Shown here piece after piece: positions 1 through 12,400 of a DNA stretch of 64,000 bases. This DNA comes from Mya arenaria (lineage: Eukaryota > Mollusca > Bivalvia > Myida > Myidae): contig NC_069126.1 in assembly GCF_026914265.1 (NCBI RefSeq), positions 33,801,346 to 33,865,345 on the forward strand, written 5' to 3'. The stretch's first letter is position 1. Every line of letters begins with the position of its first letter. A model generated the notes under the pieces. That model did not search any database. It had not been told where the DNA came from and was given only the letters and a program-made list of their open reading frames with translations. The position numbers and the translations under genes are program-made.

Positions 1-248
1 GTTATATGACTTAATTTTCCGCCCCACCATTTGAATATTCATAATTTTGTTCTCCATTTGAACAAGATTACGGAAAGCCCTGTCCTACTATTGCCGTAAA
101 AATCCACAAAGTAATAAAAAAATCTCAATAGTTTTTTTACTTTTTCAGTCTGTGTCTTGTTTTTTTGTTTGTTAGAATTTTGTGTTTAAAAGTTGTTCAT
201 CAGAACGTTTGTGGGAATCTTAAAACTGTTGAAATGAATAGTTTTTTC
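1..248. other. AT-rich sequence without a recognisable gene
   Basis: No open frame or repeat structure stands out. The last eight bases, GTTTTTTC, are the left target-site duplication of the neighbouring hAT element. Confidence 0.5.
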
Positions 249-1351
249 TAGGGATGCAAACGAATGGCAAAATTGATATTCGAATATTCGGTAATTCTTT
301 TGATCGAATATTCGATCACAGGCAAGATTGTCTAAAAACTTCTATTTTGCATCGATCATTTGCGTTCCAAATAATGACTTCCGGTATGACATTTGCCGAA
401 TAATTTTATTGATGTCGGATTGTATGACGTCGTCTGTAATACGTATAGTGGCTTTATTGTGCAATTTCAAAATAACTTTGCATATGTTATCTAGAATTAT
501 ACTAGTATGTCATATTGTTTCATTACAAAAACTACGTCAATATATCAAAAGTCAAGGTCATGGCCTCTTCACCGTTGCAAACGGTCTGGTTTCCGTCAAC
601 TTGTTATTATTTTGTACCCGTCTTTCGTTTGTTACTTGTTTTTGCACTAGGATGTTTTCCTTTCACATGATTCCATAGATTTGTGGTAGTTCCCAAGTAC
701 GTAAGACTAACACTGCACAACTTGCACGACACTGTTTTCTTGTCTACAGACCGTGTGAAATAATTCCAAACTTCAGATGAAGCAGGCATTTTGTCGATTA
801 TTTTGTTTACGTGTATTTGTTATATTTATTTCCGAACAGTTCGAGAGAGCTTATTCACAAGGAATGATGGACATCAAATTTTATGCGCATTATATTCAGT
901 GCGATTTTAGCTACATTGCTCAGTTTAATTGACATACAAAAGAAATATTTTGTGTTATTGCTGACATGACGAACCCTTAATTGGCATCGTTTAAAATAGG
1001 TTCCAATCCCCTTTCAACTTTATTTATTTCATTGCCGCTAATTGGCAGGGGACGGCACACGTAAAATTATTTGTTTATTTCGCCATGATGATGGGCCTTA
1101 ATTGACACTTGACGCGCCACTGTGTATTGTCTAGATGCTCGCGCCTCGATAATTGGTGACATGCGTGGGTGTATTGACGAAACGAGGGTAAATTAGAGCG
1201 TTTTAATCTTTAAATATAAATGTTAAATAAATGTTCAAGATGGAACAAAATTTAGAAAAAAAGTAAAAAATAAACGAATATTCGAATACCGATTTTAATA
1301 TTCGAATACCATTCTTTTGATCGTATATTCGAATATTCGTTTGCATCCCTA
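249..1351 (-). mobile_element. Non-autonomous hAT DNA transposon
   Basis: The ends are inverted repeats starting TAGGGATGCAAACGAAT. The same 8-bp word, GTTTTTTC, lies directly outside each end (241-248 and 1352-1359), the target-site length of hAT elements. Both subterminal regions are rich in ATTCGAATATTCG-like palindromes. The only coding remnant is a BED zinc finger read on the minus strand, so the right edge is the 5' side. No catalytic or dimerisation domain is present in the 1.1 kb, so it could only move with help from an intact relative. Confidence 0.9.
607..789 (-). pseudogene. BED zinc-finger remnant of a hAT transposase
   Basis: A 60-codon frame begins MPASSEVWNYF and contains CKLC, then an LTYLGTTTNLWNH segment and KGKHP. 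This is the aromatic start and C-x2-C...H-x4-H spacing of a BED finger, the N-terminal DNA-binding module of many hAT transposases and ZBED proteins. The frame stops after a basic stretch, long before any DDE or hATC domain. It lies wholly inside the hAT element 249-1351 and is best read as a leftover of the parent transposase, although a short DNA-binding peptide is not excluded. Confidence 0.75.
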
Positions 1352-1639
1352 GTTTTTTCCATAATTAATTCATTATGTGATTGGCCTTTGTCAAGACCAC
1401 ACAATCATCTATACTGCAGTTCATCATTATGTAAAATTACCTCCAGCTCATTTATCCTAAGTGTGTTAGAATTGTACCTCAGAAGGTTTGTCATAATTTA
1501 AAATTGTAAAATGATTTTATGGCGCTTGATATACATGGTTGTGTGCTGAAGACAGATACTTTTATGATATCTCATAAATGATTATGAATCCCAATTGGGC
1601 TAATTAAAATCATCCGTGTGTCCTTTGTCCCTCCCAGTT

Positions 1640-2240
1640 GTGTCTGGACTGTTATGAAGTCATCTATGGACTGATTTTAAAATACTTTTGCAAATGTGTT
1701 ATGCATACAAAGACGTCATGTTGTGTGCAAGGCCAATGTCCTTACCTCCAAGGTCAAAATTACACTATATAACCCGGACTGTATCCTCTTCATGTATAGA
1801 CAGTTCTCAAAGTAATTTGTTGTTTTGCATACAAAGATGACATTCCACTTGCAGGACCCGTGTCCCTACCTCAAAGGTCACACTTATGGTTTGATTTCTA
1901 TGGAATGCTGCGTTTAATGACATAGAGTATATCTGTTCATGTCCGAACTGTATCTTTCACATGTATGGAAATTTTGAAATTATTTGGCACACATGTTTAG
2001 TATACTTTAGGCATGTGTTACGTGCAAGGTTTGTGTTCTTACCTCCAGGGTCAAAGTCACACTTTGTGTTTGATCATTATAGATTGTTCAATATACATAC
2101 ATTGAGTATAGGTGGTCATATCCAGGCTGTAACCTTTTGATGTTTGGACAGATTTTAAAATAACTTTGCACATCTGTAAACCACATAAAGACAGCCTTTA
2201 AGACCTGTTTCCCTTTGTAAAAGATCCAGGTCACACTTGT
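1640..2240 (+). repeat. Degenerate array of ~180-bp units
   Basis: About three and a half diverged units follow each other. Each contains a 'GGACAGATTTTAAAATAA'-like segment, 'CATACAAAGACG', 'GTGTCCCTACCTC' and 'AAGGTCACACTT'. They are old relatives of the well-preserved 181-bp units at 4815-5340. No coding value is inferred. Confidence 0.7.
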
Positions 2241-2445
2241 CTATGTTTTATTACCTCACAAATTATGCCAAAAGTTTTTAAATAATGGTGTGTTGCTGTG
2301 TGATAAATGACTGTATATAACTTTTTAAAATTTTAAAATGACCTTGCAACTCCTGAAACCCTGTCTTTGAACATAAGACAAATACTTCTCATGGCATTGT
2401 GACATGGCAGATGTGCGCATGGTATAGAATTTTGATACATTTCAG

Positions 2446-3423
2446 ATGCTGTTAAAGATGGTCATACAGCTGCAGATACTACAGAGGTCACAGAAACATC
2501 TGAAGATGCCCTCGGTGAATCAGCAGAAGTCTTGGAACATGCTTATCATGGTAAACTGGAGTGCTATTTAGTTCATACTAATTGATTTAAGCCTGATTGT
2601 GTAAAAGCTAACAGCTTATTTTAAACACACTCCAGTCGGTTTTCTTGGTCAAACTCACCAGTACTGAGTGTAAATATGAGTGGAAACTAGAACATTTTCC
2701 TCACTGGGGATCAAACCTAGTGCTCACCTCTTGGCTGCGAGGCGGACACTATAACTCTGAGCCATCCTTACATTAATTGTGTTTATGATCTGAAACAGGT
2801 ACATACATGTTTCTGTTGCATCTAGACAAGCATCGACTTTAAAGTACCTCATGATGTATGCTAAAAGTTTGTAATGAATTGAGTGTGTGTTGGAGTCAAA
2901 CCTCAGAAAGTTTGTTAAGCTTAATTCAGTAAAACTTATGCTTGTTCTCAATCAACAGATTTATTCAGTCTGGGTTATTTAATCACTCATTGGGTGTCAT
3001 CTTGGGGGACATTGTTTCTCGGAATGACAAACACATGTTGATTTATACATCTAGATCTTGTATGTTCGTAATTTGGCGATGTAAGCATCTAGTTAGTTAA
3101 TAATTGCTTGTGTTATTTTTGTACCTGAATACCAGTATATATGTGTGAAGCTTTTAGCTTTAATGAGTTTGTAACAGAATACAATCAACTCAACTGTGTG
3201 TTTCAGATGCTGTAGGGAACAGTGGAACAGTTGCCCCATCCACAGTTGTCTCTGAACATGCTGAAGGGCCGCCTCAAGGTAAATTAAATACAAAAACCAA
3301 GTTTCTTTACATAGTTATTTCTCACTGGTGACCACAATCTGTTGATGTTAATTACTTAAGACTATTTTTCTGTGATGAGGTACCTCATAAAGTAAACATA
3401 ATGCTTGTAAAGATGAACATGGA

Positions 3424-3468
<45 letters not shown>

Positions 3469-6400
3469 GCTTACAAATGTTAGATATCTTGTCATCTATT
3501 AAAATCAGGCTTATTATACTCTTTAACATGTATTTGGACAAAGTATGCGTAAAAATATTGGTGAAATGTGTGTGTTGAAATGAAGAACCTCTGTGTGAAT
3601 TGGGTCATCTTGTGTCGGAAAACTTAATTGTTAGGTCACATAAGAAATAGCCTATTTATACCGTCTTAACCATTTTTTTACCTTTCTTAAACATGGTGAG
3701 ATTGCTTCCCTGTACAAATTCTTGGACAACTCTTATACTTGTTTAACATAATTGAATTGATCATCAGATTGGCAGATGTTTAAACCATACAGATGTAATT
3801 CAATCATACTTCATTTGAAAGTTTTCAAAAGACATATTTCTATGTTTTATTACCTCACAGAATATGCCAACAGCTTTAAACTAATGGTGTGTTACTGTTT
3901 GTCAAAATTGTAGCTCTGAGTGCTTGTATGGTAACTTAAAACTAAACTTACATCTCCTGAAACCTATGTTTGTGAACATAAGACAAATACTTTACTATCT
4001 CACAGCATTGTGACATGGCAGATGTGCGCGTGGTATAGAATTTTGATACATTTCAGATGCTGTTAAAGATGGTCATACAGCTGCAGATACTACAGAGGTC
4101 ACAGAAACATCTGAAGATGCCCTCGGTGAATCAGCAGAAGTCTTGGAACATGCTTATCATGGTAAACTTGAGTGCTCATTAGTTTATACTACTTTATTTA
4201 AGCCTGATTGTGTAAAGCTAACAGCTTATTTTAAACACACTCCAGTCGGTTTCCTTAGTCAAATTCAGTACTAAGACAGTGTACATATGAGTGGAAACTA
4301 GAACATTTTCTTAGCGGGAATCAAACCTAGTGCTCACCTCTTGGTTGTGAGGAGGACACTCTACCTCTGAGCCATCCTGACATTAATTGAGCTTATGACT
4401 GAAACAGGTACATTCTTTTTTCTGTTGCACCTAGACCAGCACAGTCTTTAAAGTACCTCATGATGTATACTAAAAGTTTGTAATGAAATGTGTGTGTTGA
4501 AGTTAAACCTCAGAATGTTTTTTAAGCTTTATTTAGTAAAACTTATTCTTAAATTATTAGATTCATAGAGTCTGGGTTATTTTTTCACTTATTTGGTGTC
4601 ACCTCAGGGACATTATTTCTCAGAACAACAAACAGTTGTTGATTTAAACATCCAGATATTGTAAGTTTGTTATTTAGTGATCATACACTGATGTAAGCAT
4701 CTAGTTAGTTTATAATTGCATGTGTAATTTTCATCCCCCCCCCCCCCCCAGGTGGGCATATTAAATTGCACCGTCAGTCTGTCTGTCCGTCCGTCCGTCT
4801 CCGTAACTTTCCCTTGTATGGACAGATTTTAAAATAACTTGCCACATGTGTTCCACATACCAAGACGACGTGTGGCGTGCAAGACTCGTGTCCCTACCTC
4901 AAAGGTCAAGGTCACACTTAGTGTTTATTCACGATGGAGTGCTGCATATAAGGACATAGAGTATAGGTTGTCGTGTTCGGGCTGTAACTTTCTCTTGTAT
5001 GGACAGATTTTAAAATCACTTGCCACATGTGTTCCACATACCAAGACGACGTGTCGCGTGCAAGACCCGTGTCCCTACCTCAAAGGTCAAGGTCACACTT
5101 AGTGTTTATTCACAATGGAGTGCTGCATATAAGGACATAGAGTATAGGTTGTCGTGTCAGGGCTGTTACTTTCCCTTGTATGGACAGATTTTAAAATCAC
5201 TTGCTACATGTGTTCCACATACGAAGACGACGTGTCGTGTGCAAGACCCGTGTCCCTACCTCTAAGGTGAAAGATACACAAGTGTTTATTCACAAGGGAA
5301 TTCTGAATATAAGGACATAACAGTGTAGGTTGTCAAGTATGGGTGGTATTTGTTTATGTTCAGAGGCAATTTAAAATAACTTGCCATATGTATTTGACAC
5401 GTAAAGGCAAGATCAACTTTTCATGTACTGACCTTGTTCGTAGGTCAATGTCACATTCGGGGGCATTCGTCACATACTGTGACAGCTCTTGTTTATACCT
5501 GAATACCAGTATATTTTTTTTGAAGTTTTAAGCTTTAATGAGTTTGTAACAGTTTACATTCAACTTAAATTTGTGTTTCAGATGCTGTAGAAATCAGAGG
5601 GATAGTTTACCATCCACAGTTGTCTCTGAACATGCTGAAGGGCCGCCTCAAGGTAAATTGAATACGAAACCAACTTTCTTTGAGTAATTATTTGTCGCTG
5701 GTGATCACAGTCTGTTGATGTTCATAACTTAAAGACTTTTTCTGTCAAAAGGTACCTCATAAAGTAGACACAATGCTTATTAAGATATACCTCGGAATGT
5801 GTGTGTTTGTTTGTGTGTGTGTGTGTTCCTTACAAAATGTTATAAATTTTAAAATACCATCAGTTATACTGCGGTTTGATTACCTCACAAAGTATGCTAA
5901 AAGCTTCTCAAGATTTGTGTATTGCTCACTTGTTGTGTGTTCAACTTGTACCTCAAAATGTTTGTATGTAACTTAAAATTGATTTTAGGACATCTGACAT
6001 ATGTTGGTGTACATACAATCCTATCAGTTTTAGCATGTCTGTTTTTCAAAGAAAATATCACCATGGTGCCTGGTCAGCGGGGGAGTGAAAAATCTTCAAA
6101 TAAAGTCACAACTCTTTGGGCAATCATGGCCCTCTTGTTAAAATATTAGCATATTTTCTTGGTTGAAACATTGATAATCATTTCATAATGAACAAAGGGA
6201 ATGAAAACCAGGCAATATCTGAAGAGAATGATGAAGTTGATTCTGTAAAAGTGAAATGACCATGGAGAAAAAATAATGGAATTCAAGATCGAGATTAAAT
6301 GTATAAGGTAACCGGAAAGGTCTTGTTTCCTTCACCGGTCAAACCTGAATGTGTCTGTTTTAAAAGCTTGTCAGAAAGACATACATCATTACATGTATCC

Positions 6401-9400
6401 CTGATACAGAATGAACCCACAACTGTTTGAGTGAGATACCTGCACATAGACTAGATAATTAACCTTGCTCTCAAGGAATCTTGTTTTGTCATTTCATTTT
6501 ATTGATTAAGGATGTGTTCAGTGCACATATTATGAATAATGTTAGTTTCTTTCATGTACTACTATAAACAATAAAAACATTGGTGACTGCTTCGCCAATG
6601 GAAAGGGCTACAACAGACACCTTTCCATGGATTGATAACATATTCTTCAAACACTACACTTACTTTTTAAAGCTGAAATTTTCGTCCAACACTGTGGACA
6701 TCATCAGAGCAACTGGCCTGATTATCGCTCACTCGCAGCTCTGACACTCGGGACTTCCCGCCGAATTTCCGTAATCCGGCGAAAAGTGGGTTGTAAATCC
6801 CAGAAAGGAAGGCCCCCTCGTCCCGGTTCATAACTGCCCCCTCAGTTTTGATGCAGATAGCCTCCTTCGTTTTTCGCACTCTCCAGTCTGATTCTCTCTC
6901 TATTACGCGTGCCCCCTCCCAGTCTATTTCATGATTATTTATGTTCTGGTGATCTGTGATTGCACTTTTTTCTATTGTCGATTCTGATTGTTTTCTAGTT
7001 GATCTAGTAAATGCCTTATTTGAGTTTGTTTCACAATCTTTTTTGTGTTCATTCAGTCTTATTCCAAATTTTCGCCCCGATTCTCCCACGTAGACTTTAT
7101 CACAATTTTTACAAGGTATTTTGTAAAACATCTAAACATTTGTCAGACTCGTTGAGTACAGTGATGATTGAAGACAACGAAGTGTTTGCCTCACATGACG
7201 TGGTGTCACTTTTCACCAACACCCCCATCGACAAGGCCCTATCAGTCATAAGAGACCGCCTAGAGAAAGACAAGACCCTAAAAAAGAGAACCAAGCTGAG
7301 TGTGGATGACATCATGAATCTAACAGACTTTATTTTGACAACAACATACTTTCAGTTCAGAGGTGACATATACCAACAAAAGTTTGGCACCGCTATGGGA
7401 AGTCCAGTATCTCCGATAGTGGCTAATCTGTATATGGAGTTTTTGGAAAGAGAAGCCATTGCAACTGCTCCGGTGACATGTAAACCAACCTTGTGGAAAC
7501 GCTACGTAGATGACATATTAGAGAAGATTCAGAGAGGACAACTACAGAACCTCACTGACCACCTCAACACTGTAGACGTTACCAATAACATCAAGTTCAC
7601 CCACGAAGAAGAAAGCAACGGGGCCATTCCATTCTTGGATACTCTCATCACCAGGAAGGAAGATGGCAGTATCAAACTGCTAGTATATAGAAAGAAAACC
7701 CACACGGACCAATACCTGAATTTTTCATCCCACCACCCATTACAGCACAAGCTGAGCGTGGTCAGAACTCTATTAGACAGGTGCTACAACCTCGTCACCG
7801 AAACTGAAGATAGAGATAAAGAGGAAGAACATGTAAAACAAGCCTTAGGCCAGTGTGGGTACCCTGATTGGACAATAAAGAGGGTTAAGACCGAGATTTT
7901 GAAAAGAAAAAATGAAAACAAGGACAAGAAAAAAGTGAAACATACAGATAGAGACAATAAATCTAAAGGGATGGTGGTTATTCCGTATGTGAAAGGGCTA
8001 TCTGAAGCAGTGAGCCGGGTGTTTAATAAACATCGAGTCGCCACGGCCATGCGCCCACATCAGACACTACGCAACATCTTAGTGCACCCCAAGGACAAAC
8101 AGGAAACAACAGAGAAAGCAGAAGTAATTTACAAAATACCTTGTAAAAATTGTGATAAAGTCTACGTGGGAGAATCGGGGCGAAAATTTGGAATAAGACT
8201 GAATGAACACAAAAAAGATTGTGAAACAAACTCAAATAAGGCATTTACTAGATCAACTAGAAAACAATCAGAATCGACAATAGAAAAAAGTGCAATCACA
8301 GATCACCAGAACATAAATAATCATGAAATAGACTGGGAGGGGGCACGCGTAATAGAGAGAGAATCAGACTGGAGAGTGCGAAAAACGAAGGAGGCTATCT
8401 GCATCAAAACTGAGGGGGCAGTTATGAACCGGGACGAGGGGGCCTTCCTTTCTGGGATTTACAACCCACTTTTCGCCGGATTACGGAAATTCGGCGGGAA
8501 GTCCCGAGTGTCAGAGCTGCGAGTGAGCGATAATCAGGGGGTCGTGCTAAACTGCTGACCGATTAGCTGACCATATAGGAATAGAAGAGATTTGCTGACG
8601 AATTGCTGACCATATGAACAAAGAAGTATTTTTTCTGTTTGTTTTGTTTGTTTTTAGTGTTTAAAATGTTTTACTGTTATATGAAATGATTAATTGAATT
8701 GACGACTGTTCTTTTTTGCTATTCCAAGAGCGTTTCGTTGCAGATAGATGTCTTTTTATCATTAAAAGATAGAAAAAAACTGTCTACATCCATGCCACAC
8801 CACGTGGAGGCGCTCTTACCATGGCCCATTTTTGTTTGAGTAAATGAGCTAGTGAGTAGTGATTGATTGATAGATTGATTGTGTGAGTGAAAGAGTTATT
8901 GATAGTGAGTGATTGATTGAATGGGTGTGCTAGTGAATAAGTGAACGAAGCATATGTTACAGTGTGCTTGATGAATGAATAATGAAAGATTCAGTTAAAC
9001 AAGGATTTATTTTTTGACCTATTGATTGATTGATTGATTGACTGACTGACTGCTTGATGTTTTTTGAAATCATTTAGTGGTAGATCACTGCCGGGTATGC
9101 TCTCCGCTGTGCTCGTCGGCATTATATCAATGGCAGAAATCGCAGTATCAATGTTATATATATATATAAATGATAAATATATCATAGTCCATTTTCCTTA
9201 TATTTACATTGGTCAGCTAAGAATTTGAGTTTTCCTATACGTTACATTGGTCAGCACTATGCAGTGAACCGTGAAGTTGACTGACCATATAGAAACAGTA
9301 CAACTTTGCAATATCGAGTTCCCCTATACGTTACATTGGTCAGCTAAGAAATTGGTCAGTAACTTTTCAATACCAAGTTTTCCTATACGTTACATTGGTC

Positions 9401-12400
9401 AGCACTATGCAGTGAACCGTGAAGTTGACTGACCATATAGAAACAGTACAACTTTGCAATATCGGGTTTCCTTATACGTTACATTGGTCAGCTAAGAAAT
9501 TGGTCTGTAACTTTTCAATACCGGGTTTTCCTATTCGTTACATATTGGTCAGCTAAGATTTAAGAACTCCTCTCTATCATTGAGTAATAGTTAGCGGCAT
9601 ATAAAATAAGTAAACAAGACAACTAAGTTTCAATGCTATAATAACAAAATCAATTTGATAATAATTGGTCTGTTACAAATCCTTAACTCGTATTACTTTT
9701 TCATTTATTAACAATATCAGGCCATCTATCGGGTTAAAGGTAAAAATATTTGTCAATGACATAATGCCTACATAACAAATTTATTAAGTATTTAGTCAAC
9801 AACTTAACAATGTATCATAGTCCATTTTCCTTATATGTTACATTGGTCAGCTAAGAATTTGTTCAGTAACTTTTCAATATCGGGTTTCCATATATGTTAC
9901 ATTGGTCAGCTAAGAGATTGGTCAGTAACTTTTCAATACCAAGTTATCCTATACGTTACATTGGTCAGCACTATGCAGTGAACCGTGAAGTTGACTGACC
10001 ATATAGTCATTTTGGTCAGCTAAGAAATTGGTCAGTATCTTATGAATGATGCATTACTTTGTCATCAATATGCACTGAACCATGAAATAGAGTGACAATA
10101 CAACAATTGACCCCGAGGCTCTTGGTGCAAATTGTGACAACTCGATAGTCGCACAGTGATAGCGTTCATATCTTTAACGATTTTAAGGGGCTTCAAGGAC
10201 CATACAAGTTAATGAATAAATATAAATTAAAAGCGTACACTAGATTCACCAATAATGCTTTATTTGTTTATATTATGTGAACATTTCATTATGCTGTATG
10301 CTCAACGAATTACAATTATTTCATAAAAATTTTAAGAATTTAAAGGACATGTAATTACACATAATATGAGTAAATATAATATAATGCCTACATAACAAAA
10401 CTATTAAGTATTTAGTCAAAAACTTAACAATGTATCATAGTCCATTTTCCTTATATGTTACATTGGTCAGCTAAGAATTTGTTCAGTAACTTTTCAATAT
10501 CGGTTTTCCATATATGTTACATTGGTCAGCTAAGAAATTGGTCAGTAACTTTTCAATACCAAGTTATCCTATACGTTACATTGGTCAGCACTATGCAGTG
10601 AACCGTGAAGTTGACTGACCATATAGTAATTTTGGTCAGCTAAGAATTTGTTCAGTAACTTTTCATTATCGGGTTTACTTATACGTTACATTGGTCAGCT
10701 AAGATATTGGTCAGTTACTTTTCAATATCAAGTTTTCCTATACGTTACATTGGTCAGCACTATGCAGTGAACCGTGAAGTTGACTGACCCTATAGAAACA
10801 GTACAAATTTCCAATATCGGGTTTCCTTATACGTTATATTGGTCAGCTAAGAAATTAGTCAGTAACTTTTCAATGTCGAGTTTTCCTGTACGCATATTGA
10901 GTAAATATAATATAATCTTCTTTCTCACTTATCGACTCCTTTGGCACCAACGGATAAAATTCCAAACTTTTATCCAGGAAATCACGCGCTTTAAATCCAG
11001 AGTATGAAAACACGGGACACTTGGTTAAATTGCCTAAGTATTTCGCCTGCGAATGTCCAACAATCAAAGCCATAATGAAACTATTTGAAAACACAAAGTC
11101 CAGCTAAAAAAATATTTCACTATATGAGCACGCAAAACTGCACTAGACAAAATCCTTTTAATTTTACAAATGGAATCACACAAATTACAGAAAAAATAAT
11201 GAAAAATACGGCAATATTTCGGAGTTAATTTTGCAACGACTATGAAAGTGATATTCTCGACCAAGAAAATGAAATATATACTTATCAAACTTTAATCATT
11301 AGCAACAGTTTGCCTATGATTGCCTTATTATTCACAAAATAACTTAGAACATACAACAGATTAAAGAGAAATAAGTTCTTAATTAAAATTATCAATACCG
11401 ATTTGGCAAACACCATTCTTTTGATCGTTCTTTGATGTAGTGCAGATAGTTTTTCACAGGTAGTGAAGCTAACATTTAAAGCTACATTAACAATTAAAAA
11501 TATTGCTTTCAAATAATTGTACTGTACATCGTTATTAAAACCGTGATATTGTTCACATGTTTTCAACAACCCAGAAAAAAATAACTCATTGAAATGCAAT
11601 TTCCCCCCCAAAAAAACCGACAACTATCCGTCTATTCTTACACTTTTAAGGAGTATATAAAATAAATTTAACATAATATGTCTTGAAAGATCTTAAACAT
11701 CAAAACTTTTTTCAATTGTTTTCCTTCTTTGTCTATATGGTCAGCAATTGGTCAGCAACTCTCTTCTATTTCTATATGGTCAGCTAATCGGTCAGCAGTT
11801 TAGTATTGACCATAATCAGGCCAGTTGCTCTGATGATGTCCACAGTGTTGGACGAAAATTTCAGCTTTAAAAAGTAAGTGTAGTGTTTGAAGAATATGTT
11901 ATCAATCTATAGGATTTACCTACACAATGAACTCATTCAAGAACCTTTCCATGGAGTTGTGAAACACTTCTACATCAGCTATAGGTGACTTGTGCTAAAC
12001 TTTACCTATCCGGTATATAAAACAATGTTATGTACCGTAAGCATACTTAGTAATCTTAAGCAATTGTTTGCAGGACATGTTTTTCTATGTTTGTACATGT
12101 TTTTTTGCAGCAATGTTCAAGATTTGACCCAGGAGCAGCTACAGTATATGGTTGATCAGAGTGAGAGGCATCTGCGGAAAATATTTGGAGGATATATTCT
12201 CTGCGAGAGACATATTGCATTCAAGCAGGAAGGAAGAAGCAAAAGTAAGGCATTTATGAGCTCAAACAATTTCAGGAATAAATGCACTGTACTTTTATGG
12301 GTAATGTATGAACTTTAGGCCACACCAAATATTTGTTTATTTGTTCGATTGTGACCAAGAAAAGTTGAAGCAAGGAGCGGGAGCAACAAAATTCATATTT

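Larger units (their letters stand above)
2238..5870 (+). repeat. ~1.6-kb segmental duplication carrying exon pair A+B
   Basis: Intron sequence is duplicated together with the exons. The 'CTATGTTTTATTACCTCACA' segment occurs near 2240 and 3840 and, diverged, near 5880 and 14030. The 'GGAAACTAGAACATTTTC' segment occurs near 2680 and 4290. Exon A recurs at 2446 and 4057, 1611 bp apart. The second unit is longer because a 181-bp tandem-repeat element sits between its A and B exons. A third pair is at 13078 and 13530. Confidence 0.8.
6632..11942 (+). mobile_element. Penelope-like element with inverted 5' partial copy, hosting a nested transposon
   Basis: The 13-bp word ACCTTTCCATGGA occurs at 6619-6631 and again at 11943-11955, directly outside the element. 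Between them lie a minus-strand copy of the element's 3' half (6632 to about 7126), then the plus-strand body from the middle of the reverse transcriptase (about 7127-8538), then the 3' tail (11821-11942). The body and tail are separated by a second transposon. The inverted arms are nearly identical over about 500 bp. A 5'-truncated body headed by an inverted partial copy is a known configuration of Penelope-like elements. The whole sits in an intron of the repeated-exon gene. Confidence 0.85.

Noticed and set aside
4815-5340. Repeated ~85-codon frames beginning MPHVFHIPRRR
   Set aside because: They are translations of the 181-bp tandem repeat, which shifts frame every unit.
11285-11623. 112-codon minus-strand frame inside the GGTCAGC transposon
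   Set aside because: AT-rich and hydrophobic, without transposase motifs; not enough to call a gene.
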